Shown here: positions 1 through 6,165 of the stretch, in pieces
How the letters are laid out: the number at the start of each line of letters is the position of its first letter
How positions within the stretch are numbered: position 1 is the first letter of the stretch
DNA from: Elusimicrobiota bacterium
Lineage (GTDB): Bacteria; Elusimicrobiota; Endomicrobiia; CG1-02-37-114; JAHJSO01
Length of the DNA stretch: 9,203 nucleotides
Assembly: GCA_018830385.1 (NCBI GenBank)
Contig: JAHJSO010000024.1
Location: forward strand, 1 to 9,203
Direction of reading: 5' to 3'
Notes under the pieces: model-generated
Seen by the model: only the letters and a program-made list of their open reading frames with translations
Databases searched by the model: none
What the model was told of the DNA's origin: nothing
Translations under genes and position numbers: made by a program

Positions 1-12
1 AAGGAGGAGAGA

Positions 13-177
13 ATGGACAAGTACAAATGCAAGGTTTGCGGGTACATCTATGAGCCGGAAAAAGGCGACCCTGAGGCGGGCATAAAATCTGGCACGTCGT
101 TTGACGATTTGCCTGACGATTGGGTGTGTCCTGTTTGCGGGGTCGGTAAAGACGAGTTTGAAAAGGCTTCTGAATGA
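13..177 (+). CDS. rub: Rubredoxin
   Basis: A 54-residue protein matching the usual size of classical rubredoxins. It has the two Fe(Cys)4 knuckles: C6-K-V-C9-G-Y near the N-terminus and C39-P-V-C42-G near the C-terminus, plus the family's aromatic core and the [10 protein letters not shown] block. Rubredoxins are small cytoplasmic one-electron carriers. In Desulfovibrio gigas, rubredoxin feeds rubredoxin:oxygen oxidoreductase, and rubredoxins also reduce superoxide reductase; both partner types are encoded downstream here, so a role as electron donor to them is a strong inference. The start is fixed by an excellent Shine-Dalgarno (AAGGAGGA, 1-8) four bases before the ATG. The gene lies 25 bp upstream of nfu. 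Whether other operon genes precede it cannot be seen. Confidence 0.96.
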   Translation: MDKYKCKVCGYIYEPEKGDPEAGIKSGTSFDDLPDDWVCPVCGVGKDEFEKASE

Positions 178-202
178 AAGGCGTGACAGTTAGGAGGTAA
201 AA

Positions 203-424
203 ATGAAAGAGAAAATAGAAGCAGCTCTCGCAAAGATAAGGCCGTCACTGAAAGCGGACGGCGGAGACGTTGAGCTTGTTGAAGTAACTTCTGACGGTAT
301 CGTAAAGGTTAAACTCACCGGCGCTTGCGGGTGCTGCCCTATGAGCCAGATGACCCTCAAGATGGGTATAGAGCGGCTTATAAAACAGGAAGTGCCCGAA
401 GTAAAAGAGGTTGTAGCGGTTTAG
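203..424 (+). CDS. Nfu-type Fe-S scaffold/carrier (NifU C-terminal domain)
   Basis: A 73-residue single-domain protein of the NifU C-terminal (Nfu) family. It shows the hallmark sequence I-R-P-x-L-K-A-D-G-G-D-V-E-L at residues 12-25 and the cluster-binding C-x-x-C in the segment G-A-C42-G-C44-C45-P-M-S. In this family two subunits share a [4Fe-4S] cluster through the C-x-x-C cysteines and deliver it to apo-proteins. The extra C44 inside the motif is common in bacterial stand-alone Nfu proteins. There is no N-terminal IscU domain; a separate IscU is encoded at 2921. A good Shine-Dalgarno (TAGGAGG, 191-197) lies six bases before the ATG. The gene stops 19 bp before the flavodiiron gene, consistent with cotranscription. 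Confidence 0.94.
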   Translation: MKEKIEAALAKIRPSLKADGGDVELVEVTSDGIVKVKLTGACGCCPMSQMTLKMGIERLIKQEVPEVKEVVAV

Positions 425-432
425 TGAGGTGC

Positions 433-440
433 GGGGAGGT
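433..440 (+). promoter_or_regulatory. Shine-Dalgarno that decides the flavodiiron start
   Basis: GGGGAGGT lies just upstream of ATG 444. An in-frame GTG at 429 would place this motif inside the coding region and has no ribosome site of its own at a proper distance, so ATG 444 is the better start. The spacing is short (four bases from GGAGG), so initiation may also rely on coupling with the preceding gene. Confidence 0.65.
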
Positions 441-443
441 GTT

Positions 444-1658
444 ATGTCCAAAAAAGAGATATTGCCCGGTATTTACTGGGTTGGAGCGATTGACTGGAAC
501 GTGCGGAATTTCCATGGCCACACCTACACGACTAAACGAGGCACGACGTACAACGCCTATTTAATCGTGGACGAAAAGGTTGCCCTGGTTGACACCGTCC
601 TTCATTCCTTTTCGGATGAAATGATTGACAGGATAAAACAGGTTATTCCGCCGGAAAAGATTGACTACATCATTGCAAACCATGTTGAGAAAGACCACTC
701 CGGCGCCCTGCCTGAAATAATCAAGTACTGCCCTAAGGCAAAGGTTGTGGGCACTGCAAAGTGCAAAGACGGCTTGTACAAAAATTATTGCGGTGGGGCA
801 CCCGTCAGGTGGACGGGTCAGGATTTCCGGACGGTTAAGACGGGGGATAAAATTTCGTTAGGTAAGAGGACTCTTTCCTTCATTGAGGCGCCGATGCTCC
901 ACTGGCCCGACAGCATGTTCACCTATATCCCCGAGGACGCGCTGCTGATACCGAACGATGCATTCGGCCAGCACTATGCGTCAGGCGAGAGGTTTGACGA
1001 CGAGGTGGACGAGTGCGGCCTTATGGATGAGGCGGCAAAGTATTATGCGAACATCCTCTGGCCGCTGAGTTCAATAGTGCTGAAAAAGATTGAGGACGTC
1101 CAGAAGATAAATCTTCCGATAAAGATAATAGCCCCGAGCCACGGCATTATATGGCGGCGGGACCCGATGAAGATTGTAAACGCATACGCCGGGTGGGCTA
1201 AGAATGAAACAAAACCGAAAGCCGTTATCGTATATGAGACGATGTGGGGCGCCACGGAGAAGATGGCGCGGAAGATATCTGAGGGTATGACGGATGCCGG
1301 CGTTTCGGTTAAACTGTATGATGTGTCCCAGTCCGATAGGACGGAAATAATCGGCGAGATGCTGGACAGCAGGGGTTTTGTCCTCGGTTCGTCAACCCAT
1401 GGTAACGGTATGTTGCCGTCAATCTATGGTTTTCTGGAATTCCTGAAAGGACTCAAACCGAAAAACAGGACTGGCTTTGCGTTCGGTTCTTACGGTTGGG
1501 CGGGCGGGGCGGTACGGAATATTGAAAACATCCTGAGGGAAGCGGGTGTTGAAATCGGCGGTACCGGGTTGTCAGTCAGGTATGCCCCGGACGAAAATGA
1601 AATTAAAGGTTGTTACGAGGCGGGGAGGACTTTTGCAGAAAAATGCAAGCATATTTAG
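444..1658 (+). CDS. fprA: A-type flavodiiron protein (rubredoxin:oxygen / NO oxidoreductase)
   Basis: A 404-residue protein, the usual length for A-type flavodiiron proteins. Residues 1 to about 250 form the metallo-beta-lactamase-like diiron domain, with all expected ligands: H80-x-E82-x-D84-H85, H153 (M-L-H-W-P-D-S), D172 (P-N-D-A-F-G-Q) and H233 (A-P-S-H-G). Residues from about 259 to the end form a flavodoxin domain with the FMN phosphate loop T-M-W-G-A-T (266-271) and the S-S-T-H-G-N-G and S-Y-G-W-A-G-G FMN loops. The family reduces O2 to water and/or NO to N2O in the cytoplasm, taking electrons from rubredoxin. Rubredoxin is encoded two genes upstream, echoing the rub-roo pairing of Desulfovibrio gigas. 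No C-terminal rubredoxin or flavin-reductase domain is fused, so this is class A. O2 versus NO preference cannot be read from sequence. Its 3' end overlaps the next gene by 16 bases. Confidence 0.96.
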   Translation: MSKKEILPGIYWVGAIDWNVRNFHGHTYTTKRGTTYNAYLIVDEKVALVDTVLHSFSDEMIDRIKQVIPPEKIDYIIANHVEKDHSGALPEIIKYCPKAKVVGTAKCKDGLYKNYCGGAPVRWTGQDFRTVKTGDKISLGKRTLSFIEAPMLHWPDSMFTYIPEDALLIPNDAFGQHYASGERFDDEVDECGLMDEAAKYYANILWPLSSIVLKKIEDVQKINLPIKIIAPSHGIIWRRDPMKIVNAYAGWAKNETKPKAVIVYETMWGATEKMARKISEGMTDAGVSVKLYDVSQSDRTEIIGEMLDSRGFVLGSSTHGNGMLPSIYGFLEFLKGLKPKNRTGFAFGSYGWAGGAVRNIENILREAGVEIGGTGLSVRYAPDENEIKGCYEAGRTFAEKCKHI

Positions 1659-2881
1659 ATAACCATTCCTGCACGAAGACCGACGAGCGCGTTTTTAAAG
1701 AAATGATGCCGTTTCTTACGGATAACTACGGCAATGCCCAGAGCATGCATTCCTTGGGGGCGGCTTCAAAGGATGCGATAGAGCGGGCGCGCGGCCAGGT
1801 AGCTGGTTTGATAGGCGCTGGGGAGAAGGAGATATGCTTCACCGCGAGCGGTTCTGAATCAAACAACCTTGCAATCAAAGGCGTTGCAGAGGGATGCAAA
1901 GCCAAAGGCAGGCACATTGTTATATCGCCGGTTGAGCATTTTTCGGTGATGTATTCCGCAAAGCGCCTGTCGCAGGCGGGTTTTGAAGTAACATATGTCC
2001 CTGTTGATAAATACGGTATGGTTTCGCCCGACGATATCAAATCGGCAATAAGGCAGGATACCGTCCTTGTTTCAATTCAGCATGCAAACCCCGAAATAGG
2101 GACTGTCCAGCCCATTGAAGAGATTTCAAAAGTTCTGCGCGAAAGGAACATCCCGTTTCACACTGACGCGGTTGCAACAGCAGGGGTCCTGCCCGTTGAT
2201 GTGGCTGTATTGGGGGTTGACCTGCTTACCTTTTCCGCCTCTATGATTTACGGGCCGAAAGGCGTTGCCGCACTATACATCAGGAAAGGCGTTCGCATTG
2301 TCCCGCAGATCGACGGTGGCATTCAGGAAAACGGCAGGAGAGCCGGCACGGAAAACGTCCCCGCGATAGTGGGTTTTGGCGCTGCATGTGAAATTGCAAA
2401 ACAGGAGATGGAAAAAAACAGGGACGCAATGCTCGGGTTAAGAAACCGCACTATTGACGAACTCCCGAAAAGGATTGACCACATATATCTAAACGGACAC
2501 CCTGAGAGGCGCCTGCCGGGCAACGTGAACTTTTCGGTTGAATTTATAGAGGGGGAGGGGATGTTGCTTTACCTTGACCGGAAAGGGATTTATATAACAA
2601 GCGGTTCGGCATGCACGTCAAAGGCGCTTAAAATGTCACATGTCCTGTCAGCTATAAAACTTGACCCGGCGGTTGCGCAGGGCTCACTGCTTATGACACT
2701 GTCAAAATACAATACAGCGGAAGAGGTTGAATATCTTCTGGCTGAACTGCCGCCAATAGTCCGGAAACTGCGCGGGATTTCACCCCTGTATAATTATTTT
2801 CTGAAGTCAGGCAAAAGACATGTTGCAGGTCCTGGCACTGACTATGAACACCAGCATGAAGATGAGGTAACATCTGAATAA
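1643..2881 (+). CDS. IscS/NifS-family protein lacking the PLP lysine (probable non-canonical desulfurase homologue)
   Basis: A 412-residue fold-type I aminotransferase-class V protein clearly of the NifS/IscS family: Y-L-D-N at 4-7, S-G-S-E-S-N-N (69-75), V-E-H99, H-T-D175, Y-G-P-K-G (203-207), G-R-R-A-G-T-E-N-V-P (231-240), and the active-site loop S-G-S-A-C324-T-S. Key cofactor residues are changed. The canonical S-x-H-K lysine that forms the PLP Schiff base is M201 (codon 2243-2245) and the preceding His is S200. The Gln of D-A-V-Q is A178. The N-terminal A-A-T-T motif is replaced by H-S-C-T, and N-N-E-I-G reads N-P-E-I-G. The reading frame is intact and the Cys loop conserved, which argues against simple decay. 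Normal desulfurase activity is therefore unlikely. Archaeoglobus fulgidus IscS, which has Asp at this lysine, is the known precedent; there the active Cys can ligate an IscU-bound [2Fe-2S] cluster. ATG 1643 is chosen because M-Q-A-Y-L-D-N matches family starts. An iscU gene follows 39 bp downstream. Confidence 0.93.
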   Translation: MQAYLDNHSCTKTDERVFKEMMPFLTDNYGNAQSMHSLGAASKDAIERARGQVAGLIGAGEKEICFTASGSESNNLAIKGVAEGCKAKGRHIVISPVEHFSVMYSAKRLSQAGFEVTYVPVDKYGMVSPDDIKSAIRQDTVLVSIQHANPEIGTVQPIEEISKVLRERNIPFHTDAVATAGVLPVDVAVLGVDLLTFSASMIYGPKGVAALYIRKGVRIVPQIDGGIQENGRRAGTENVPAIVGFGAACEIAKQEMEKNRDAMLGLRNRTIDELPKRIDHIYLNGHPERRLPGNVNFSVEFIEGEGMLLYLDRKGIYITSGSACTSKALKMSHVLSAIKLDPAVAQGSLLMTLSKYNTAEEVEYLLAELPPIVRKLRGISPLYNYFLKSGKRHVAGPGTDYEHQHEDEVTSE

Positions 2882-2920
2882 AAAATAAAAACAGGGCCAC
2901 ATCGCCCAGGAGAAAATAAT

Positions 2921-3304
2921 ATGCCTTTCTATTCTGAAAAAGTAATGGACCACTTCCAGAACCCGAGGAACGTAGGTGAGATAAATAACCCGGACGGCAC
3001 AGGTGAAGTCGGCAACCCCGTCTGCGGCGACTTGATGATTTTTTACATAAAGGTCCGCGACGGGCGGCTTGAAGACGTAAAATTCAAAACATTCGGTTGC
3101 GGCGCCGCGATAGCAGTTTCGTCAATGGTGTCCGAGATGGCGAAAGGCAGGACGCTGGACGAGGCGATGAAAATCACAAACGAACTTGTTGCAGTGGAAT
3201 TGGGCGGGCTGCCGCCGAACAAGATGCACTGCTCAAACCTCGGCGCCGATGCTCTTCATAAGGCGATTGAGGACTATAAAAAGAAAAGCGGGAGCGGGGC
3301 GTGA
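2921..3304 (+). CDS. iscU: IscU-type Fe-S cluster assembly scaffold
   Basis: A 127-residue protein of normal IscU length. All cluster-ligating residues are present: G-N-P-V-C35-G-D37, T-F-G-C60-G-A-A, and P-P-N-K-M-H103-C104-S. IscU builds a transient [2Fe-2S] cluster on these three cysteines, with Asp and His assisting, from iron and sulfur delivered by the IscS partner. The L-P-P-V-K chaperone motif of proteobacterial IscU reads L-P-P-N-K, the version common in bacteria and archaea without a dedicated HscA/HscB pair; none is encoded here. A clear Shine-Dalgarno (AGGAGA, 2908-2913) sits seven bases before the ATG. It follows the IscS-like gene directly, so the two probably form a complex whose properties depend on the missing PLP lysine. 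Confidence 0.96.
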   Translation: MPFYSEKVMDHFQNPRNVGEINNPDGTGEVGNPVCGDLMIFYIKVRDGRLEDVKFKTFGCGAAIAVSSMVSEMAKGRTLDEAMKITNELVAVELGGLPPNKMHCSNLGADALHKAIEDYKKKSGSGA

Positions 3305-3320
3305 GCGACAAGGAGACGAA

Positions 3321-3518
3321 ATGAATACTGAAAAAACTAAATGCAAATGTCCGTTTTGCGAGCACGAATTGAAGATGAATTGTTTTGAGCCGGTATTCTG
3401 CCAGCCGTGTAAAATAAAATTCAGCGTGTGCGGGGAATGCGGCGGCCTGTTTAACGAAGAGTTAAATTCCTGTCCGAAATGCGGGGCGAAACGGTCGGTA
3501 AGCGGGGTCAGGTCTTGA
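3321..3518 (+). CDS. Small cysteine-rich zinc-ribbon-like protein
   Basis: A 65-residue protein with ten cysteines: C-x-C-P-F-C at 8-13, C21, C-Q-P-C at 27-30, C-G-E-C at 37-40 and C-P-K-C at 51-54. The C-x-x-C pairs followed by glycine look like one or two zinc ribbons, though Fe-S or iron binding cannot be excluded. There is no signal peptide or membrane segment. I do not recognise a named family. The frame is open further upstream, but a good Shine-Dalgarno (AAGGAG, 3310-3315) five bases before ATG 3321, and the end of iscU at 3304, fix the start. Its place directly after iscU suggests an accessory role in cluster assembly or iron/sulfur handling; that is inference from position only. Confidence 0.8.
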   Translation: MNTEKTKCKCPFCEHELKMNCFEPVFCQPCKIKFSVCGECGGLFNEELNSCPKCGAKRSVSGVRS

Positions 3519-3586
3519 CATTTGACAAACAAGTCCTCCAGCGAAAAGCATAATTTCTGACGGACGCTTGCCCGGGAGTGAAAAAA

Positions 3587-3661
3587 ATGAAGGAAAAGAT
3601 GACATCTGTGAGTGGAGTAATTTATCACGGGACAACCCGTTTTAAGGAAAAATTTATATGA
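3587..3661 (+). CDS. Possible 24-residue leader ORF before tusA
   Basis: This lies in the longest gene-free stretch (3519-3657). An ATG at 3587 follows GGGAG (3574-3578) at eight bases, and the frame runs 24 codons to a TGA at 3659-3661 that overlaps the tusA ATG (3658) as ATGA. The peptide is basic, starting M-K-E-K-M-T and ending F-K-E-K-F-I, with no recognised family. The layout would allow translational coupling to tusA. A 5-bp hairpin (3627-3631 with 3636-3640) sits within it. It could equally be a chance ORF in a spacer. Confidence 0.35.
   Translation: MKEKMTSVSGVIYHGTTRFKEKFI
3627..3640 (+). promoter_or_regulatory. Small hairpin just upstream of the tusA ribosome site
   Basis: ACGGG-acaa-CCCGT forms a 5-bp stem with a 4-base loop and is followed by TTTT at 3640-3643. 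It ends three bases before the AAGGA of tusA (3644-3648). It might act as a weak attenuator or affect access to the ribosome site, but the stem and T-run are too short for a confident terminator call. Confidence 0.25.
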
Positions 3662-3885
3662 AAATTAATAAGACACTTGACTGCGCGGGGCTTTTCTGCC
3701 CCATGCCGCTCGTAAAGACGAAACTTGAAATGGAGGATATGAGGCCGGGGCAGGTGATTGAGGTCACCGCGGATGACCCCGGATTTGAGAAAGATTTGCC
3801 TGCGTGGTGCAATATGGCAGGCGAGGAATTTCTGGAAATAAAAAAAGAGGGGACAATCCTGAAAGGATATGTCAGAAAAAAATAA
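3658..3885 (+). CDS. TusA/SirA-family sulfur carrier protein
   Basis: A 75-residue protein of the TusA (SirA/YedF) family. The signature is L-D-C9-A-G-L-F-C14-P-M-P-L, with C14 in the C-P-x-P position that carries persulfide in TusA proteins. The D-D-P-G-F-E-K-D-L-P-A-W-C block at 39-51 is also typical, including a second conserved Cys (C51). The family relays sulfane sulfur between donors and acceptors in tRNA thiolation, cofactor synthesis or dissimilatory sulfur metabolism. Its canonical donor is an IscS-type desulfurase, but the IscS relative encoded nearby lacks the PLP lysine, so the donor here is unclear. AAGGA at 3644-3648 lies nine bases before the ATG. The gene ends 18 bp before the superoxide reductase gene. 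Confidence 0.92.
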   Translation: MKINKTLDCAGLFCPMPLVKTKLEMEDMRPGQVIEVTADDPGFEKDLPAWCNMAGEEFLEIKKEGTILKGYVRKK

Positions 3886-3903
3886 TGACAGGAGGATGTA
3901 AAA

Positions 3904-4344
3904 ATGGATACCTATGTATGCGGAAGATGCGGTTTTGTGGCGTTCGGGCAGGCGCCTGACATCTGCCCGGTGTGCGGCGCACCGAAGAGTGCATTTTCGC
4001 TTGACAATTCGGCAGTGAAGAAACCATCTGACCCGGAGAACCTGAGCGAACTTGAAAAGAAACACATACCCGTGGTAAACCTTGTTAAAAAATGCGGGCT
4101 GGTGGGCCCGGGGTGTGTGGATGCGAACATAAGGATAGGCGAAATCCTCCACCCGTCGGAAGCCAAGCACTTTATAACGTACATAGACGTTTACCTTGAC
4201 AGAAAGTTCATCGCCCGCGTCCACCTTACACCCGAGAATCTCAACCCGGCTGCAGGGATACACCTGAGAGCATCGTCGGGTAAACTACTGGCGATGGAGA
4301 ATTGTAACCTTCACGGGAGATGGATGACCGAGGTTACAATATAG
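3904..4344 (+). CDS. Superoxide reductase with N-terminal rubredoxin-like domain
   Basis: A 146-residue two-domain protein. Residues 4-27 form a short rubredoxin-like/rubrerythrin-type metal knuckle: Y-V-C6-G-R-C9-G then A-P-D-I-C21-P-V-C24-G-A-P. Residues from about 50 to the end form the superoxide reductase (neelaredoxin/desulfoferrodoxin centre II) domain, with every iron ligand: H54 (K-K-H-I-P-V), H83 and H89 (H-P-S-E-A-K-H-F-I), and C134-x-x-H137 (C-N-L-H-G-R-W). The catalytic Lys before the first His is kept (K53), while the usual Glu before that Lys is K52, with E51 one place earlier. The family reduces superoxide to hydrogen peroxide without making O2, using rubredoxin as donor. The N-terminal domain is not the desulforedoxin module of 2Fe-superoxide reductases, so it may be a built-in electron relay. 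GGAGGA (3891-3896) gives a clear start. Confidence 0.93.
   Translation: MDTYVCGRCGFVAFGQAPDICPVCGAPKSAFSLDNSAVKKPSDPENLSELEKKHIPVVNLVKKCGLVGPGCVDANIRIGEILHPSEAKHFITYIDVYLDRKFIARVHLTPENLNPAAGIHLRASSGKLLAMENCNLHGRWMTEVTI
4301..4340 (+). repeat. Perfect 10-bp inverted repeat inside the end of the superoxide reductase gene
   Basis: ATTGTAACCT (4301-4310) and AGGTTACAAT (4331-4340) are exact reverse complements separated by 20 bases, ending at the stop codon. The arms cover codons for the C134 region and the C-terminal V-T-I. No T-run follows, so an intrinsic terminator is unlikely. It may be an mRNA-stabilising 3' hairpin or chance. Confidence 0.45.
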
Positions 4345-4427
4345 TAACAAGGGACGCGGTAATTTAACAAACGCAGAAACATCTCAAAAAACTTACCGGA
4401 CTGCAGGAAGGTTTACGGGGGTGACAA

Positions 4428-5333
4428 ATGTATGATCTGATAATCGTCGGCGCAGGGCCGGCCGGCATAACCGCCAGCGTTTACGCCGCACGTAAGAGGA
4501 TGAGTTTTGTAATTATAACCAGGGACGTGGGCGGACAGACATTGTTGAGCGCCGACATAGAGAATTATACGGGCTACCAGTTTATAACAGGCACAGAACT
4601 TGCGATGAAATTCAAACAGCACTTTGAACAGTTCAAAGTTGAACTTAAAGAGGGGGAGTCCGTAGCCGGTTTGGAGAAAGAGGGAGACATTATAAAAATT
4701 AGGACGGAAGCAGGCGAAGAATATGCGTCAAAAACGGCGATTATATCCTCGGGCAGGATACCGAGGAAACTGGGCGCTAAAGGCGAAGCGGAATTTAAGA
4801 ACAGGGGTGTTACCTATTGCGCTACCTGCGACGGTCCGCTTTTCAGCAATATGTCCGTGGCGGTTATCGGCGGGGGCAATTCCGCTCTTGATGCCGCGTT
4901 GCAACTGATGAAGATAGCAAGCAGTGTTTGCATTATTGATTCTGCCCCGCGTCTCGGGGCCGACCCGGTAATGGTTGAAAAAGCGTCGGGCAGCGATAAG
5001 GTTACCGTTTACACCGGTGCAACCGTCAGGGAAATTTACGGCGATAAGTTCGTTGAAGGCATAAGGTTCGGAACGGGCGGCGGTGAGAAAGACATACCCG
5101 TAAGGGGGGTGTTTATTGAAATCGGATCAGTACCTTCATCCGGGTTCGTAAAGGGTGTAACCAAAAACGAATCAGGTGAAATAACGGTGAACTGCAAATG
5201 CGAGACGAATGTCCGGGGCATTTTTGCAGCGGGGGACGTGACGGACGTGACTGCAAAACAGATTATTGTCGCCTGCGGCGAAGGGGCGAAGGCGTCAATT
5301 GCCGCTTTTGAATATTTGAGCAAAAATAAATAA
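4428..5333 (+). CDS. trxB: Thioredoxin reductase-like FAD/NAD(P) disulfide oxidoreductase
   Basis: A 301-residue low-Mr thioredoxin-reductase-family flavoprotein. The FAD fold is at the N-terminus (G8-A-G-P-A-G13), the redox disulfide is C131-A-T-C134-D-G-P, the NAD(P) fold follows (G148-G-G-N-S-A-L-D-A-A), and the second FAD motif is F-A-A-G-D (266-270). The basic H-R-R-x-x-x-R motif that selects NADPH is absent; that segment reads I-I-D-S-A-P-R-L-G-A-D, closer to the acidic version in AhpF. This suggests NADH or another donor. It would reduce thioredoxin, a glutaredoxin-like protein or a peroxiredoxin; none is encoded in the window, so the partner is unknown. It lies 83 bp after the superoxide reductase gene, with a GGGGGTG ribosome site at 4417-4422. 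Context supports a role in redox defence. Confidence 0.92.
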   Translation: MYDLIIVGAGPAGITASVYAARKRMSFVIITRDVGGQTLLSADIENYTGYQFITGTELAMKFKQHFEQFKVELKEGESVAGLEKEGDIIKIRTEAGEEYASKTAIISSGRIPRKLGAKGEAEFKNRGVTYCATCDGPLFSNMSVAVIGGGNSALDAALQLMKIASSVCIIDSAPRLGADPVMVEKASGSDKVTVYTGATVREIYGDKFVEGIRFGTGGGEKDIPVRGVFIEIGSVPSSGFVKGVTKNESGEITVNCKCETNVRGIFAAGDVTDVTAKQIIVACGEGAKASIAAFEYLSKNK

Positions 5334-5349
5334 AATTTAAGGGAGCTGA

Positions 5350-6153
5350 ATGAAAATGAAAAAGACAAAAAGAAAGATTATCAGGATTGACGAGGAAAAA
5401 TGCAACGGATGTAAAGAGTGCATCCCCGGTTGCCCGGAGCAGGCGATTCAGATTGTTGACACGCCGAAGGGTCCCAAAGCGCGGCTGGTAAAGGAATTTT
5501 ACTGTGATGGATTAGGAGCATGTCTGGGTTCCTGTCCGACGGGCGCTCTCACAATTGAGGAAAGAGAAGCCGATGTATACGATGAAGAGGCGACGATTGC
5601 CCGGATAAAGGAAGTATCACCCGATATGCTGGAGACACATCTAAAACACCTGAAAGAACATGCGAAGGAATTGCCAGAGCATCATTCACACCATGCACTT
5701 GGTATGTCCGGTTGTCCGGGGGCAAAGGTTATGTCCTGGGGTGAAAAGAAAGAGAAGACAGAAAAAAAACAGCCACAGCAGAAGCAGGGGTCGGAACTCA
5801 GGCAGTGGCCTGTTCAACTGACACTGGTAAATCCTTCCGCCCCTTATTTTGAAGGCGCCGACCTTGTGATTGCAGCGGACTGTGTTCCTTTTGCTTATGC
5901 AAACTTTCATCAGGACTTTCTGGTCGGGAAGACGCTGGCTATAGGGTGTCCGAAACTTGATGACATAGATTTTTATAGACAGAAACTGGTTGAGATATTC
6001 AAGACCGCGGGGATTAAAAGTGTTACGGTAGCGAATATGGAAGTGCCGTGCTGTTTTGGTCTGCAACATCTGGTCAAAGAGGCGATAAAGGAGTCGGGTA
6101 AAAAAATACCTTATTGTGAAATTGTAGTGAGCATAAAAGGCGAAATACAATAA
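5350..6153 (+). CDS. 4Fe-4S ferredoxin-type protein with C-terminal cysteine-containing domain
   Basis: A 267-residue protein. The N-terminus carries a standard cluster motif C18-x2-C21-x2-C24-x3-C28-P, then a second site reading C52-D-G-L-G-A-C58-L-G-S-C62-P in which the second cysteine of the usual four is missing; that site may hold a modified cluster or take a ligand elsewhere. A charged His-rich stretch (H97 to H115) leads to M-S-G-C122-P-G, then a Lys/Gln-rich linker (about 132-147). The C-terminal domain has W-P-V-Q-L, A-A-D-C178-V-P-F-A-Y, I-G-C200-P-K-L-D-D and V-P-C234-C235. I recognise the architecture as a recurrent family of uncharacterised Fe-S proteins in anaerobes, but know no established function. 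Start: AAGGGAG at 5339-5345 is four bases from ATG 5350 and ten from an in-frame ATG at 5356; either could be used. Confidence 0.85.
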   Translation: MKMKKTKRKIIRIDEEKCNGCKECIPGCPEQAIQIVDTPKGPKARLVKEFYCDGLGACLGSCPTGALTIEEREADVYDEEATIARIKEVSPDMLETHLKHLKEHAKELPEHHSHHALGMSGCPGAKVMSWGEKKEKTEKKQPQQKQGSELRQWPVQLTLVNPSAPYFEGADLVIAADCVPFAYANFHQDFLVGKTLAIGCPKLDDIDFYRQKLVEIFKTAGIKSVTVANMEVPCCFGLQHLVKEAIKESGKKIPYCEIVVSIKGEIQ

Positions 6154-6165
6154 TCAGGTGATTTT

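Noticed and set aside
1610..1642. An upstream TTG start (1610) for the IscS-like protein
   Set aside because: It adds eleven residues without family similarity and has no usable ribosome site; the ATG at 1643 leads directly into the conserved Y-L-D-N strand.
1643..2881. The IscS-like gene as a decaying pseudogene
   Set aside because: The frame is intact over 412 codons, the Cys loop and C-terminal motifs are conserved, and it is overlapped with and adjacent to healthy genes, so loss of the lysine is better read as functional divergence, though this is not proven.
3515..3554. Tandem TTGACA boxes (3515-3520 and 3522-3527) with CATAAT at 3549-3554, as a promoter
   Set aside because: The boxes look good individually, but the spacing to CATAAT is 21 or 28 bases, outside the normal 16-18 range, so a sigma70-type promoter is not supported.
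3625..4263. A 212-codon open frame on the minus strand opposite tusA and the superoxide reductase gene
   Set aside because: It is antisense to two clearly conserved genes, shows no recognisable domain, and arises as the mirror of their codon pattern.
5686..6150. A 154-codon minus-strand open frame opposite the ferredoxin-type gene
   Set aside because: Its translation has no family signature and it lies fully within a conserved plus-strand gene with good ribosome-site context.
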